DNA of 51,991 nucleotides. Source: Brachionus koreanus. Lineage: Eukaryota > Rotifera > Eurotatoria > Ploima > Brachionidae. Under the pieces are notes generated by a model that saw only the letters and a list, made by a program, of their open reading frames with translations, had not been told where the DNA came from and made no database searches. The translations under genes and the position numbers were made by a program. The stretch is from contig PJRA01000005.1 in the NCBI GenBank assembly GCA_016987375.1, forward strand, positions 2,633,887-2,685,877. Reading direction: 5' to 3'. Positions 22,378 to 33,786 of this stretch are shown piece by piece. Within the stretch, counting starts at the first letter, position 1. Every line of letters begins with the position of its first letter.

Positions 22378-23200
22378 ACGGGTGTTCAAAAAATAATGGC
22401 CGTTTTTTTTTTAAATTCAAAAAAAACATGTTACTCTAATCAAAAGACTAAGAAATTTTATACGAATGGAAATAGCTAATTTTGTATTCTTACACTTAAT
22501 AGATTTTCTAAACTTTTAGACTTGCTTATATCGAGTCTTGTTTTTTTTTTAAATCACTAGATTAAGTGTCTTAATATTAAAAATATATCATTTTAATTAT
22601 CGTTTTTAATTACAAAATTTGATGAATTTATCTTATTTATTTTAAAAGTTATGATCAAGCAAGTTATTATAAAATTTTTGAACTTATTTTTAAATTATTA
22701 ACTTTACTATTTTATTTTTAAATTTTTTTTTTTTTTTTTTTTTAATATTTTTTAATATAATTTAAAACTTTTTAAATTTGCTGAAGGAGCTTTGGCTCAA
22801 CCAGCTACACAATAAATAATAATAATAATCAAGCATGCTAAAACACTTTAGCAACAAAAAAAATGTGTCAAAATTTAGTGTTTTCTTATCGTAACTTATG
22901 AATGGATCATTGTTTCAAAATAATTTTTATATATTTAAAATCCTTGTAAAATTTTCTATAAGATGATATATTAAACTTAATTTTCTCAAAATTAGTTTGC
23001 CGCAGACATTTTCATGAAAGGGTCAAAGGCATTGGTCATTGGTCTAATTCAAATAATAAACAAAATTCAAATCAAATGATAATTAATTTTTTTTACATTA
23101 GAAGTTAAGTCACATTCGTATAAAATTTCTTAGTCTTTTGATTAGAGTTACATGTTTTTTTTAATTTAAAAAAAACGGCCATTACTTTTTGAACACCCAT
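22378..23200. mobile_element. TA-flanked non-autonomous element (mariner/Tc1-like MITE), 823 bp
   Basis: The left end begins ACGGGTGTTCAAAAAATAAT; the right end, read in reverse complement, begins ATGGGTGTTCAAAAAGTAAT. About 100 bases at each end are almost identical inverted repeats (up to TTTTATACGAATG). TA dinucleotides flank both sides (22376-22377, 23201-23202), the target duplication of Tc1/mariner elements, and 'GGTGTTCAAAAAGT' is a mariner-like terminus. No transposase frame lies inside. An internal block at 22779-22828 (CTTTGGCTCAACCAGCTACA then AAT repeats) looks like the 3' end of another repeat inserted here. A deleted copy is at 42807-43006. Confidence 0.85.
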
Positions 23201-23473
23201 TAGTATATAGTATTATTTTTATTTTTAATAGATAATTTGTGTTTCTTCTAATTTTGTTCGAATAGCAAAAGTAAGTCATCGTTTTTCAAAATTTTTAAAT
23301 CAATTTTTTAAGTCCTTTTTAAAATAAATAAAGTAAAAGAACTTTTGCAAGTATTTTTTTTGCAGAATATGTTTAAAATATTTGTATTTTTGTATATGAA
23401 ATCACATGGTCAAAAATAGTTTTAATTATTTTTTTTATTTCAAAATTTAATTCAAATAAATTTTAAATTAAAA
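23201..23473. other. Short AT-rich region upstream of the SKA3-like gene
   Basis: Only 270 bases separate the transposon end from the ATG at 23474, so the promoter of the SKA3-like gene is in this gap or within the element. Confidence 0.3.
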
Positions 23474-24896
23474 ATGACAAAAATAGAGCAAAATTACGAT
23501 GAAATAAAACAAATAATTAAGCAAATATCTACGCGTACCTTGCAGATGAAATCAAATAATGTCAAATTATTGAACAAAATAGGCTCTGAAATGAACATAC
23601 TTCTCGAAAAAGTTCAAGAAATAGTAAGATTTTGCATAACTGACAGAAATGGTAGTTTTATTTTTATCAACACATTTTTTTTGAATTCATCTGCTATCAT
23701 TTACACCTGAATTTAGATTTTGTCAAAGAAATTGAGCTTATTCAGTTTGATTTTGTTCAATTGGGAAAAAAAATTGACCAGCAATTTTCAAGTGATAGGT
23801 AAACAAAAAAATAAGTTTTAAAATTTTTTAATTAAAAATTTTATTAAGACAGTCAAAACCATTAGAAAGTGAAACCCAAAAAAGCAAAAGTGTAATACAA
23901 TCTATACTTGACTCGGATAATAGTGACAACGAAACTCCTAAGCAGTCGTCTTATTCATCCGTTCATCATATAATGGTTCCTGACACTTGTACAGCTCAAA
24001 CCGAACTGAATTATGCTAAAAAACCATCTAAACAATTTATAATCAGAGATACTATAGATTCAAATTATGGTGAAATATTTCCAGATCGGAATAAATTAGA
24101 AACAATTAATGAAAATAGCATCATAAATGAGAGTTTTGAAAAGGAGACTGGCTCAGCTGGAAATCTTGATGAAACATGTTTGGAAGATGACGCTATTTTA
24201 AACTTAATACAAGACAATAAAAAACAAATAGCTGATTCATCTAAAATTCAATTGGCAAAAAATTCTCAGAGTACTCCATTGGCAATCAAGAAAAAACTGC
24301 AAGAACATGGTCTATTAGACACTACCAATTCACCATTTCAGACACCAACAAAAAATTCCAAATTAAGCACTCCCATAAAATATGTGCAAAGTAAATTTAG
24401 TTTAGAATCTCCAAGGGATTCACAAACTCCAAGTAAACTTGTACTCACCACCCCAACAAAATCTCCGTCCATATTCGTCAAAAAGCCAAACTTTCAAATA
24501 TCTGGCGGCAAAGAAGAAAAGTCATTCAATGCTAATCAAAATGATAGTTTTGATTTTTCATTTGAGTTTCGTGAGCAAGCGAAATCAAAAAGTAAAAATA
24601 GCTCAAGTAATACATCAGTTTTTAGTAGCAATTCTGCTAAATCGCCAAAAGTAAAAACCACTCAAAATTGTCGTAACTCTAAACGATTCAAGCAACTGAC
24701 ATCCGATTCAAATGATGGTTCAAAATCTAATGAAAATAAAATTCTCAGCTATTTTAGTAGAAAAAATTGTGAATCAAATGGTAAATATGGTTTGGCTAAT
24801 TTAAAAGATTTAGATGAGACTTGCTTGCCTAATGATGATTTTTTAAACAATTCCAAGTCAGAGCCATTTTCAGTAAGCCAAATTTTCTGTAAATAA
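23474..24896 (+). CDS. Coiled-coil/TP-site protein, candidate SKA3 kinetochore subunit
   Basis: Three exons: 23474-23651, 23717-23798, 23849-24896; introns of 65 and 50 nt; 435 aa in frame throughout. The donor at 23652 was chosen over the nearer GTAAG at 23633 because only it keeps exon 2 open (NDFVKEIELIQF). Residues 1-87 form a helical coiled coil with NILLEKV and DFVKEIE, resembling the SKA3 N-terminus (NILLDKA...DFIKA). The rest is low-complexity with clustered CDK-type sites at T229, T252, T261, T280 and T288 (TP) and S248, S274 and S292 (SP). An LDETCL motif followed by acidic residues occurs twice (193-198 and 408-413). In vertebrates SKA3 carries CDK1-phosphorylated TP sites that bind NDC80. 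The match is by architecture and short motifs only; another spindle or repair scaffold is possible. Confidence 0.5.
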
Positions 24897-25025
24897 ACAA
24901 ATTATTTATATATGATTCCTGTGTTGTGATTTAAAACTAATTTTTCTATCAAGTTGCTTAGTTTTTATTTTAAAGTTAAATTAATAGTATTCTATAAAAA
25001 AATGAATTCTTAAAATAAATTTTGT
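24897..25025. other. 3' flank of the SKA3-like gene
   Basis: Short AT-rich 3' UTR-like sequence ending at the inverted-repeat element. Confidence 0.3.
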
Positions 25026-25632
25026 TGTATATGTTCTATCCAAATTATAAATATGCACGATTTATAAATTTACTTATACAAATTATTAATTGACATATTG
25101 GATATGCTATTTATAAATATTGTTAGAATTACCTGTAAATTTATAAATTCAATTGTAATTTTACAAATTGTATAGTGTTATGTATACAATTTACAAAATA
25201 AATATAAACGATTAAGAAATTTAATGATTATTTTATTAATTTTTTTTTATAAAAAAGTTAATTTAAAAAAATCTACGAAAACAAAAATAATTAATTTTTA
25301 CAACATTTATTTACTGATTTTATATGACAATGTGAATTACATTTGACACCTGAACTAAAGCATTTACATTTACCACCGGAACAAGTTCAAAGGCTGCTTT
25401 ATGGGCAGCACGACGCTCTTCACTCAAGTTGTCACTCATTTTTTTAAAATTTATAATTTTATTTTATTAAATTTTATAAATTTGTTTTATGCAATTTATA
25501 AATTTCATATACAATTTATGAATGAAAATAAACATAAAAATTTATAAATAGCATATCCAATTTGTCAATTAAAAATTTGTATAAGTAAATTTATAAATCG
25601 TGCATATTTATAATTTGGATGGAACATATACA
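25026..25632. mobile_element. 607-bp inverted-repeat element with ~90-bp termini
   Basis: The left arm begins TGTATATGTTCTATCCAAAT and the right arm, in reverse complement, TGTATATGTTCCATCCAAAT. They stay nearly identical for about 90 bases, through ATGCACGATTTATAAATTTA to GATATGCTATTTATAAA. The core holds a small degraded reading frame (25291-25439, minus). No transposase is present. The target duplication is unclear, so the superfamily is undetermined. It sits directly behind the SKA3-like gene. Confidence 0.85.
25291..25439 (-). pseudogene. Small Cys-rich reading frame inside the inverted-repeat element
   Basis: ATG at 25439 opens MSDNLSEERRAAHKAAFEL; in another frame the sequence continues C-S-G-G-K-C-K-C-F-S-S-G-V-K-C and then NSHCHIKSVNKCC, with a stop at 25293-25291. 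The cysteine pattern is C-x4-C-x-C-x6-C-x3-C-x7-C-C and resembles half of a CXC/tesmin-type zinc motif, also seen at the end of some transposon proteins. A one-base deletion or two-base insertion near the FEL/CSGG junction, plus a TGA just upstream in the Cys frame, breaks it. Its bases are clearly less AT-rich than the surroundings, consistent with past coding. Function unknown. Confidence 0.45.
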
Positions 25633-27204
25633 TAAATTATAAAATGACTTTGTCAAATAATATGATAATTCTGATGTTTGAACCGAAAAATGATAAACAT
25701 TATTCCACTAATCATCTATAAAAAAATTTTAAAAATATTATTTAAATTTCTAGTCTGATGTATTCCTCTTATAAAACAAAAATATATCTTATCGAAGATA
25801 ACAGAGCTAATTGTTATAAAACAAGTAAAAACAATCTAGATATTTTGACACCTAATTTTTTTGTACACATGTTAAGATTGAAAAATTGAGAAAAATAATT
25901 ATTTTTTAATTCGATTTAATGTTTTTTTTTTTTTATTATATCTTTTGAAATTAAAATTATATATGAAACTAATCTAAAACTATATTAAATTTAAAAATTG
26001 AACAACAATAATTAAAAATTCATAAATCTCATTAGAATTTAAAAAATATTTTTTATTGAATATATTTTCAAAAGAATAATGGGTAAATTATCTAAATTAT
26101 ATTTTATTTAGTATTAGTATTAATTTTAAGCCATTCTCAAAATTAATAATTTTATGTCCTTTTATTATTTTAAATATTTGAATTAAATCACCTCTTATGA
26201 ACCCAATTTTGAGTCGGATAACTTTTTTTCTTTTTAATGTCGCCATAAATTGTCGTTAATTTAACTAAGTAATATTAATAATATTATTTTAATTTCATAA
26301 TCACGCAATAAAAATGCTACCATTTAAAAAAAAATCGTCAAATTATAATTGTTTGTTTGCGGAATTGGCCTGAATCCTTAGATTAACTTCAAAAGTAATA
26401 AGTGAAGACAAAGACTGAGATTTTGTTGAATAAACGTTTATTAATAACTTTTTATTAAAAAGTTTTAAAAAGTTTAACTTTTAAAATTCAAATTAAACTT
26501 GTAAACTTTTATTAAACCGTAAACTTATATTTTCCAACATATATTGATATTTTACTTAAAAAGATTACATACAATTTAAAAAAAATGAATTCACTTCTTA
26601 CCATTAGTTTTATATCTGTTTATTATCTGTTTTTGTATGAGGTTGGTAATCATCTTCAGCTAGATTTGTTTGTTTTTTTGTCCAGGAGGTCTTTCTCTAT
26701 TATTTTTTAGAATCCTAATTAATTAGAATTGATTTCAATTGTTTTTTTAAAAATTTATATGGAAGAATTTTATATGGAAGTCCTAAATCAAATTACATTA
26801 CTAGTGATGTATTAGTTAATATGATTTGAGATCCTCACAATCAATAGCTTATCAAGTTTTTCATCTTGGTTTTATTTTTTCAACTGATTTCTGAAAAAAT
26901 GAGTATAATCTATGCCTATTCTCGTATTATTAAAAAAAATATAAAAAGAAATAAATAAATTGAGGTTAATTATTTTAACCTTATTTGTTAGGAATTGGAA
27001 AAAATTTAAGAAGGTGAGGAAAGGAAGAAGAAAAGAGAAAGGGTACAAGTTAGTTTTAAATTATACTGAACTATGTTGCATTTAATAAAGGTTAAAAGTT
27101 TTTAAGCGTTAAATTAAACAATAATTAAAAGAATTTTTTACAATTTGTTCTGTTCTAATGTACCATATTTGCTGAAATCATTGCCATTATAACGTAAATG
27201 CTTA
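25633..27204. other. AT-rich intergenic region
   Basis: No coding frame or RNA recognised. A purine-rich run at 27005-27050 (GGTGAGGAAAGGAAGAAGAA) stands out but has no assigned role. Confidence 0.3.
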
Positions 27205-27440
27205 ATTTTTTAAACATGTCATTTTATGGCATAATGCACAATAATGACATGTTCTTTTATAAAGAACACTGGTTAAAATTTTTCATTTTAGACATGTTCT
27301 TAATTTCGAAAATCCAGCTTTTTTGAGCATATTTAAGTGCAACTTCAGTGACTTTTAGTTCATATCTTAGGTTTAAAATTTTAAACTAGTGTTCGATATA
27401 AAAAGACATGTCTTAATTTTATTTATCACATGTCTTAAAA
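27205..27440. repeat. Palindrome MITE family, rearranged copy
   Basis: ACATGTCAT (27216), TGACATGTTC (27246) and two further ACATGT motifs occur with GAACACTGGTTAAAA in the left half and TTTTAAACTAGTGTTC in the right half, i.e. the element is itself an inverted repeat. The block AACACTGGT...GACATGT...AATTTCGAAAAT matches the reverse complement of 42235-42285. Confidence 0.55.
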
Positions 27441-27639
27441 ATCGAATAATTACATAAATTGTTTTTTTCTAAATTTCTAATATTTTAATTGACATATTTT
27501 AAGCTATATTATTTATTTATTTCATTTAATTCAATAAACGCCAAAAGGCAATGTTAAATAAAGTAAAATATATTATCAAAAATTTAGTACAAATATAAAT
27601 TAATTATTTAAAAATTAAAAAATAAAATAAGCATAAATT

Positions 27640-27933
27640 TAGTAGTATTTTTTTTAGTAGTAACTCATTAACTTTTCCAATGCTATTTATTCCTTCATCT
27701 AGCCAGTTCCTTATTTTTCTTGCTATTTCACTCCTATATGCCATATTATCTATACTTTTATTGATATTGACCACTAGTTAATACGCCTTAATCAATTCAT
27801 ACGTTTCCATGTTTCGTTCTTCAGATAGCCTCTGAAGAAAGTTTATTATCGGCTTTTTATTTAGCTTTACTTTTTTGTGTTCACGTTCTGACCTTATTTG
27901 TTCAATAAGCAGTCTAGTTGTCGTGTTTCTCAT
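27640..27933 (-). pseudogene. Decayed coding remnant, possibly of a transposable element
   Basis: On the minus strand, ATG at 27933 opens a highly charged peptide (LLIEQIRSEREHKKVKL, then FLQRLSEERNMETYELIKAY) to TAA at 27780-27778. The same frame continues beyond the stop with MAYRSEIARKIRNWLDEGI and SIGKVNELL. Composition is much less AT-biased than the flanks and typical of helical protein, so this was coding once. I do not recognise the family. The inverted-repeat element begins about 60 bases away at 28001. Confidence 0.4.
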
Positions 27934-28000
27934 AATACTTCACTTGAGTTAATACATGCCCACAAAATAACATCCTTGTTAACTTTATTTTCTACCTTCA

Positions 28001-28650
28001 CATTTTGAACCTGAAAATCTAACTTTCATTTTTCATTTTCCTAAAAAGCTATTATGATATTTGAATTATACGACCAGAAATACTTCATATTGCACTTGAT
28101 TTTTAATGTTTAAATTATGTCCTCTTTGGGTACTTTGGGTACAGGGACCGGAAGTTGGCCAACTCAAAAAAGTTAATAGTATTCAAATCATATAACTAAT
28201 GAATACAAAAGCTTGATATAATAATCGAACCCTCTATTGATAGCTCAGACTATAAGCTACAATAGTATAATATAATCAGAGTTATTAAAATTATTTTTGG
28301 CCAAGTAATACACAATAATAATAAAAATTGAGTTTTGATTCCTTCCCTTAATTTTTACAATAAGATCGACCACGATTCTGAAAGCGCATCAAAAACTTTA
28401 CAAGCTGACAAATTTTCAAATTGACATTTTTTGTTTCCTTCAAAATCTGCTTGAGTTAAAAGTTAAAAATTAAACAAATTTAGCAACAATTTAATTTAAA
28501 AAGATTATTGAAATTAATCTTCTTTGCATATATTTTGTATAAAAACTAAAAACCAGTGCAGTAAAAACTATTTCTGGTCGTAGAGTTCAAATATCGCAAT
28601 GATTTATTAAAAAAATGAAAAATCAAAGTTAGATTTTCAGGTTCAAAATG
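28001..28650. mobile_element. 650-bp element with ~105-bp imperfect terminal inverted repeats
   Basis: The left arm CATTTTGAACCTGAAAATCT...ACGACCAGAAATA (28001-28110) matches the reverse complement of 28545-28650 with scattered differences. ACCTT occurs just outside both ends (27994-27998 and 28651-28655) and may be a 5-bp target duplication if the left end includes two extra bases (CA). No coding capacity. It lies just upstream of the CtIP-like exons. Superfamily not assigned. Confidence 0.75.
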
Positions 28651-28899
28651 ACCTTTTTAATTTTTTCTTTGTATTTAAATTAAGATATTATTTTATTTTG
28701 AAATTTTAGCTTTTTTTTTTTTTAAATATTGTTAATTTATAAAAATTTTATTCACTTATAAAAAAGGTAAATTTCTTAATCAAGCAAAAACTTTAATTTA
28801 TATCTAATGGTATTGTGCCGAGTTTATTATATTTTTAAATTAAGCATAAAAAATCATGTCCAAGCGGAATTTCTGATTCATTTGTTAGCATTTTTGCAG

Positions 28900-29630
28900 A
28901 TAAAGAACCTAAGCAATCGTCTAAGACAAGTTTTAAATCATTCATTTTAAGAAAAATGGGATTCATTAAAGGACAATATGTAAATAACTAGTCAATTTTT
29001 AATTTTATTAAATAATATTTTTATCTTTAGAAGCAATATGTATTAGAACCAAGAAACTACTCAGATGATGAGGAAAAAAATGATCGATTAAATTCCGAAA
29101 CCAGAAAATTGTCTGAAGATTATTTCACTGACTTTGACAAGTAAATCAAATTTAAATATTTTTTGATTTTTTCTAATTTCAATTTAGAGTTCCAAAAAAA
29201 AATGAAAATGTCTCAAGCAATTTTAAGCATGTAGAAGTTGTTCGAAAGCATGATGAAAGGAAAAAATTGCCTACGTCGATTTGCAAAGAATGCGAAGCTG
29301 TATACTTTTAAAACCTAAATAAAAAGCACTTTATAAAATTTAAATAAGTATTGGAATACGGTACCAGAACAGCTGCGTCCTAAAAGAATGGAAAACTCTT
29401 GTCGCCATCGTTCAAAATATCAGGCACCTCCGACACCAGAGCATTATTGGTCCGTCGCATTTCCGAACACTCAAGAATGTGTGGAAAGAGGTTACGGTGG
29501 AATAGTTGCTCAAAATGACAAGGAAGATGATATAAGTAAAAGACCCAGGCGAAAAAGACCATTAAAGCTGATAGACAATATTGATAAAAATTCTGAAGAC
29601 GATATAAGAGATCTTGATTTTGGCGATTGA
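28900..29630 (+). CDS. RBBP8-like: CtIP/RBBP8 (Sae2/Ctp1) C-terminal domain protein
   Basis: Four exons with coding character: 28900-28979, 29031-29140, 29188-29299, 29349-29630; introns of 51, 47 and 49 nt; all phases agree. The last two exons carry the Sae2/CtIP/Ctp1 domain: RKHDERKKL, CKEC (zinc-type pair), then ENSCRHRSKYQ (the conserved RHR), APPTPEHYW (the CDK-site Thr-Pro that controls resection in CtIP) and FPNTQECVERGYG. An acidic tail ends DLDFGD. Family role: CDK-phosphorylated cofactor that stimulates MRE11-RAD50-NBS1 to start DNA-end resection. The N-terminus is uncertain. The frame is open from 28839 without an ATG, and the first in-frame ATG is 28956, which would give a 175-aa minimal protein. 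Upstream lies a MITE, and no exon for the usual coiled coil was found. Either a far upstream exon exists or the gene is truncated. Confidence 0.8.
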
Positions 29631-30529
29631 TGAAATTCTAAGTCTAGTTAAAAGTCAATTAGAATATGTAAAAATGAATACAATTTTTTTTTTAGACCAC
29701 AAAAAGTGAAGCATAACCCTTGTATAAATTAATCTTTTTTTCTCCTAATAATGAAAAATAAATAATTTTTTGTCGTATAATAAATTTTATTTTCGAATTG
29801 AATTTTGAAATTTTTATAAAATTTATCTAATGCCATATTTTTAATATAACCTGTTGTTACAGTTTTTAAATACAGTCTATCCTCCATGTTATTCTCTCCG
29901 AATTTGTCAAACTCTTGAATAAACTTGAAGACAGAATTTTTGATTTACCAATTGATCTAAAACAATCAAAATTAATCTTTAAACAATATTTGAAATCTAT
30001 GAATTTTATCTGATTATAAAATTTTTTTGATATTATAATAGTTTGTCATTTATGATTGACAAATTATAAGTTTTGATTTTTTCACTTTTTGTTTTTGTTA
30101 ACGTTGACAAAATCGAGGATAGAATGGACTAAAATTTATAAGGACAAAATGTCTCTAAAAAATAGCAATTTTTACTAATTAAGTTATAAATTTGAATTTT
30201 ATTTTAAAAAATTAACAATAACTTTTCTTATAATATTAAATATTTAACAGAAAATAGATTATTTTAAAAAATTTTCAATTTAAAATTTTTTTTAGAATAA
30301 AACTTCAATCCTCATTTTTCTTATTGCTTTAAAATATTTGAATTTGTATTTAATTCAAGCAATAGCCCCAAAATGATGAAGATGCATATAAATTACTTAA
30401 AAAATATCTTTATATGAAAAAATGAAATTTTGTAGTAGAAAAAGTAGTTTTTCTGAAAAATAAATAGATATTAAATAGGTTCACAAAACTTTTATTGGCT
30501 CTTGTAGTTATCTAATCCATTATTCAAAT
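29631..30529. other. AT-rich spacer after the CtIP-like gene
   Basis: 3' UTR-like sequence with an AATAAA at 29758-29763, then AT-rich DNA with no coding frame or recognised repeat. Confidence 0.35.
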
Positions 30530-30620
30530 TATTTGCTTAACAATAATAATAGTTAATATTCTACGGTCAAGTTTAGTTTAACTAAACTGACAAAGCAGGA
30601 AGACTAACGTAATCGCGCTA
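30530..30620 (-). repeat. LINE 3'-end fragment
   Basis: The reverse complement reads GTCTTCCTGCTTTGTCAGTT and then TAGTTAAACTAAACTTGA...AATATTAACTATTATTATTG, which matches 49480-49540 behind the LINE at 48.5 kb. It is therefore a short 5'-truncated insertion of the same LINE family. Confidence 0.8.
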
Positions 30621-31553
30621 TAGGAGACTGCATCAATTAAAGTTTTTGGAAGTCCATTCTATATATTTGATATCTAATTATATTTAATTGAAGAATTTAT
30701 TTTCTTTTAATATTTTTATTGTTTTCAAAATAAAAATGAGAGCCCAAAATATAAAATCGCTTTTTGTTTTGTTTCAAAATAATTACTCTCTTAACAATAA
30801 CATTTTATTGTAAAGTAAAGGTAATTTTTCTGATCAGATGCTAGTAAATATTTAATCCAAAATCGATTGAAGTATTCAGCTTTGCAAGTTTAATAATTAT
30901 TTTCGGAGCTTTGATCACTACATTAATCAATTACCTTCTTCTTTGATGTCTTTTGATTCCCTGATTTTTCGATCTTATAGTAGATAATTTTAGTAGGCTT
31001 TAAATTTCAAAAAATTTTCTGTTTCCACCATTTAGAGTTGTAGATGAGAATTATGATAAAAATGCCAGTTGAAATGATAAAAATACTGACAAATAAAATT
31101 TATTTTCACAAGAATATTTATGCTACAATCAAGACACAATCATTGATGATTATTGATGGTTGTAATTTTGATTGTGTTTTTTTTTTGGTAGCCAACATCA
31201 ACAGATTTATTATGATTTTTTGATTTTATTAGCTAGATATCCATTTTAAATGTAAGAGTTAAACAAATAAGTAAATAATTTGAGTGAATTTGAGGAAAGG
31301 ATCAATATCTTCTAAGAGAAACCTTGTTATAATTAATTAAAAAAATTAATTAAAAATTTATATTTTTATATAAAAATTTTACTTATACAAAAAGAACTAG
31401 TATTATTTATTAAAGAGAAAAATTTTAAATTTAGAACTTTCAACTAAAAAAATAGTCTTAAGAATTTTTTTTTTATAATATATTTTTTATATTTTAATTC
31501 TTTATTTTTTTATCGATTAATGAATAGTTAAAAATTTTATCTATTACTTACAG
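30621..31553. other. AT-rich spacer upstream of tRNA-Asn
   Basis: No gene seen. Bases 31130-31230 resemble 33120-33200 (shared GGTTGTAATT and CAACATCAACAGA blocks), a weak dispersed repeat. Confidence 0.35.
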
Positions 31554-31573
31554 GTCTCTATGGCGCAATCGGC

Positions 31574-31610
<37 letters not shown>

Positions 31611-31626
31611 GAATCCACCTAGGGAC
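31554..31626 (+). tRNA. tRNA-Asn (GTT)
   Basis: Full cloverleaf. The acceptor GTCTCTA pairs with TAGGGAC with one T-G wobble. The A box TGGCGCAATCGG, anticodon loop CTGTTAA (anticodon GTT) and B box GGTTCGAATCC are intact. No intron. The discriminator G is at 31627. The cytosolic form is indicated by both canonical internal promoter boxes. Confidence 0.96.
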
Positions 31627-31630
31627 GAAA

Positions 31631-31636
31631 TTTTTT
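31631..31636 (+). terminator. Pol III T-run terminator of tRNA-Asn
   Basis: TTTTTT four bases past the discriminator base, the usual RNA polymerase III stop. Confidence 0.85.
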
Positions 31637-33786
31637 AAACTGAAATTTCATTATATATTTTCAATAAATGTTTAATGATTTTTTAAAATTATTTTTATTT
31701 TTTTAATTATAAAATCGTTAAGTAAATTCTGTAATTTTGAAAAAAAAACTTTTCCGGAAAATGATAAATTATAATTTTAATTGATTTACTAGATAACTTA
31801 TTAAGCATAGAGTCAGTCAAATGTGTGTCTCAATGATAAAACTAGATGATAATTACTAAAACTAGACTAATGGCTTATATTCTAATATTAATTTGACTTG
31901 AAACAATTTTGATTCTTTTCTCTCAAAATTGAACGAGATATTGCATTTATTAACTTAAAATAAAACCTCTTTACTTTTCATCCTAAATTTGTTGTTGATA
32001 ATTGAAGGATTGTTTTCAAATAAACGAATTTCTCAGAAAAAAATATAAAATTAAATATTTAAAATTATTTTTCATTAAAATCACAAATTTGAGATATTTT
32101 TAAAACAAAAATTTCTATTTAAATGTATGAAAATAGCATTATAAATAACATTGGTTAAGGATAAAAATAAATCTACTAACCATTTTTAATAATGGCGTAA
32201 ATGCCATTCATTATTATTAAAAAATGTGACATGCTACTTTAGTAATTGGGCTCATTACCGTACAGTTTTTGGAAAATTAAACTTAAATAAAATTGCTTGT
32301 CCCTTAAGTGCGCAAGTGGAAGTACGAAAAGAAAAATTCTGCAACTCATATTCTACAGAATTTTTTGAAATAATTTAGCAAAAAATTTTGTTAGAAAAAT
32401 TAAAAAAAAAAATTATAAATTGCAATATAATTTTAGAATTGTCACAATTTTAGTATTGTTCCCATTGTTAATCTCAATTTAAAATATTGTAAAAAAATTT
32501 GAAAAAAAAAACTAGAATAAAATGATCGTTTTTGACCGTGAATACCAGAGGCTCACCACCGCACCGAACGAGTTATTCACATTTTTGAAAAGTTTAAACC
32601 TGAAGACGGTTTGCATACCGATAAATTAAAATCTTAAATCGGGTAATTTATCAAAAATAAAACTTTGAAACAAAAAATAAATAAATTTATTTAAAGCGAT
32701 GTTGTGATATTCTGGTTCAAAGATGAATTTAAGAGCCATGACTGGGTTAGTGATGGGATTTCACATTTTTTGTAATTTTCTTCTCGTAATCAGAAAGGCA
32801 TTCTGTATATTCATAAAAATAAAATTGGTGAAAATGATATTGAGATATCGGCATAATTGTCTCGCAGCTCTTGGTGTATTGTAGACAAAAGCATTCAGTT
32901 CTTCTAATTTTGTTTATTTATTAAATGACTGTTTGAAAAGAAAATTTTTCTCAAAATCAAACTATAATAACGAAAAAAAAAAGGGATTGCATGTTTAGAC
33001 AATCAATTATACAAAAAGGAAAAACAAACGCTAATCCTTCTAGCCAAAAAATTTTCAAATAGCCAATAAAATATCAAAATCTACAATCAAGACAAGACAA
33101 TTTTTACCCGGACATAAAGAGTGGTTGTAATTATATATGTGTTTATTTTGGTACTCAACATCAACAGACTTATTATTATGATTTTTTCAAAAGGAACGCT
33201 TTATGATACTAAGTATTGATACTGTAATCATGATTATTCGGTCAAATGTGGTGAATAATATAGTCAAATTAAAGTATTTTTGACATTTATGTTTTTGAAT
33301 AAATCTTTACGCATTCCAAAAAATATTTCAAAAAATTCTAGTTTATATTGCTTTTAAGAAAAAAATCATATATAATTAATAATTTCACTGTTAGCTTGCT
33401 CTGACAATAAATAAATAATAATGTTCAATAAATAATGAATTTAATAATTACAATGAATAGTGATTGGACTAATAATTCATGTCATCAAATTGATAGACCT
33501 TTAATCCACGTTTACCTGTCATACACTCTCAACATTTTTTGTGGTACTAAATACTTTATGATTGCATGTAAGGATTCACTTGAACTATAAGGTACTTCTT
33601 GCGATGTAATTCCATATCTTTGGGCTCTGGTCTTGATATTAAGTGTAACATCTTTATTTAATCAAGTTTTATTCTCCTAAATACATGAAAACTATTTCTC
33701 CAATCTTTTAGCAAAAAAACACTTTGGAAATTGTTCACCTAAAATTTTACGAATCTTATTTGAATTTATTTCCATAAATATTTTAC
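31637..33786. other. Intergenic region, no gene recognised
   Basis: Mostly AT-rich. A less biased block at 32525-32620 (ACCAGAGGCTCACCACCGCA) and another at 32700-32890 have mixed composition but no open frame or known motif; they could be remnants of a transposon. 33120-33200 is the weak repeat shared with 31130-31230. Confidence 0.3.

Noticed and set aside
23633..23640. GTAAGATT as the first-intron donor of the SKA3-like gene
   Set aside because: Good donor consensus, but it puts exon 2 in a frame that loses the coiled coil or meets a stop; the donor at 23652 keeps phase and helix.
27005..27050. Possible CtIP upstream exon in the purine-rich run
   Set aside because: Encodes only a short Lys/Arg run, no CtIP N-terminal features, and lies beyond a MITE with no splice support.
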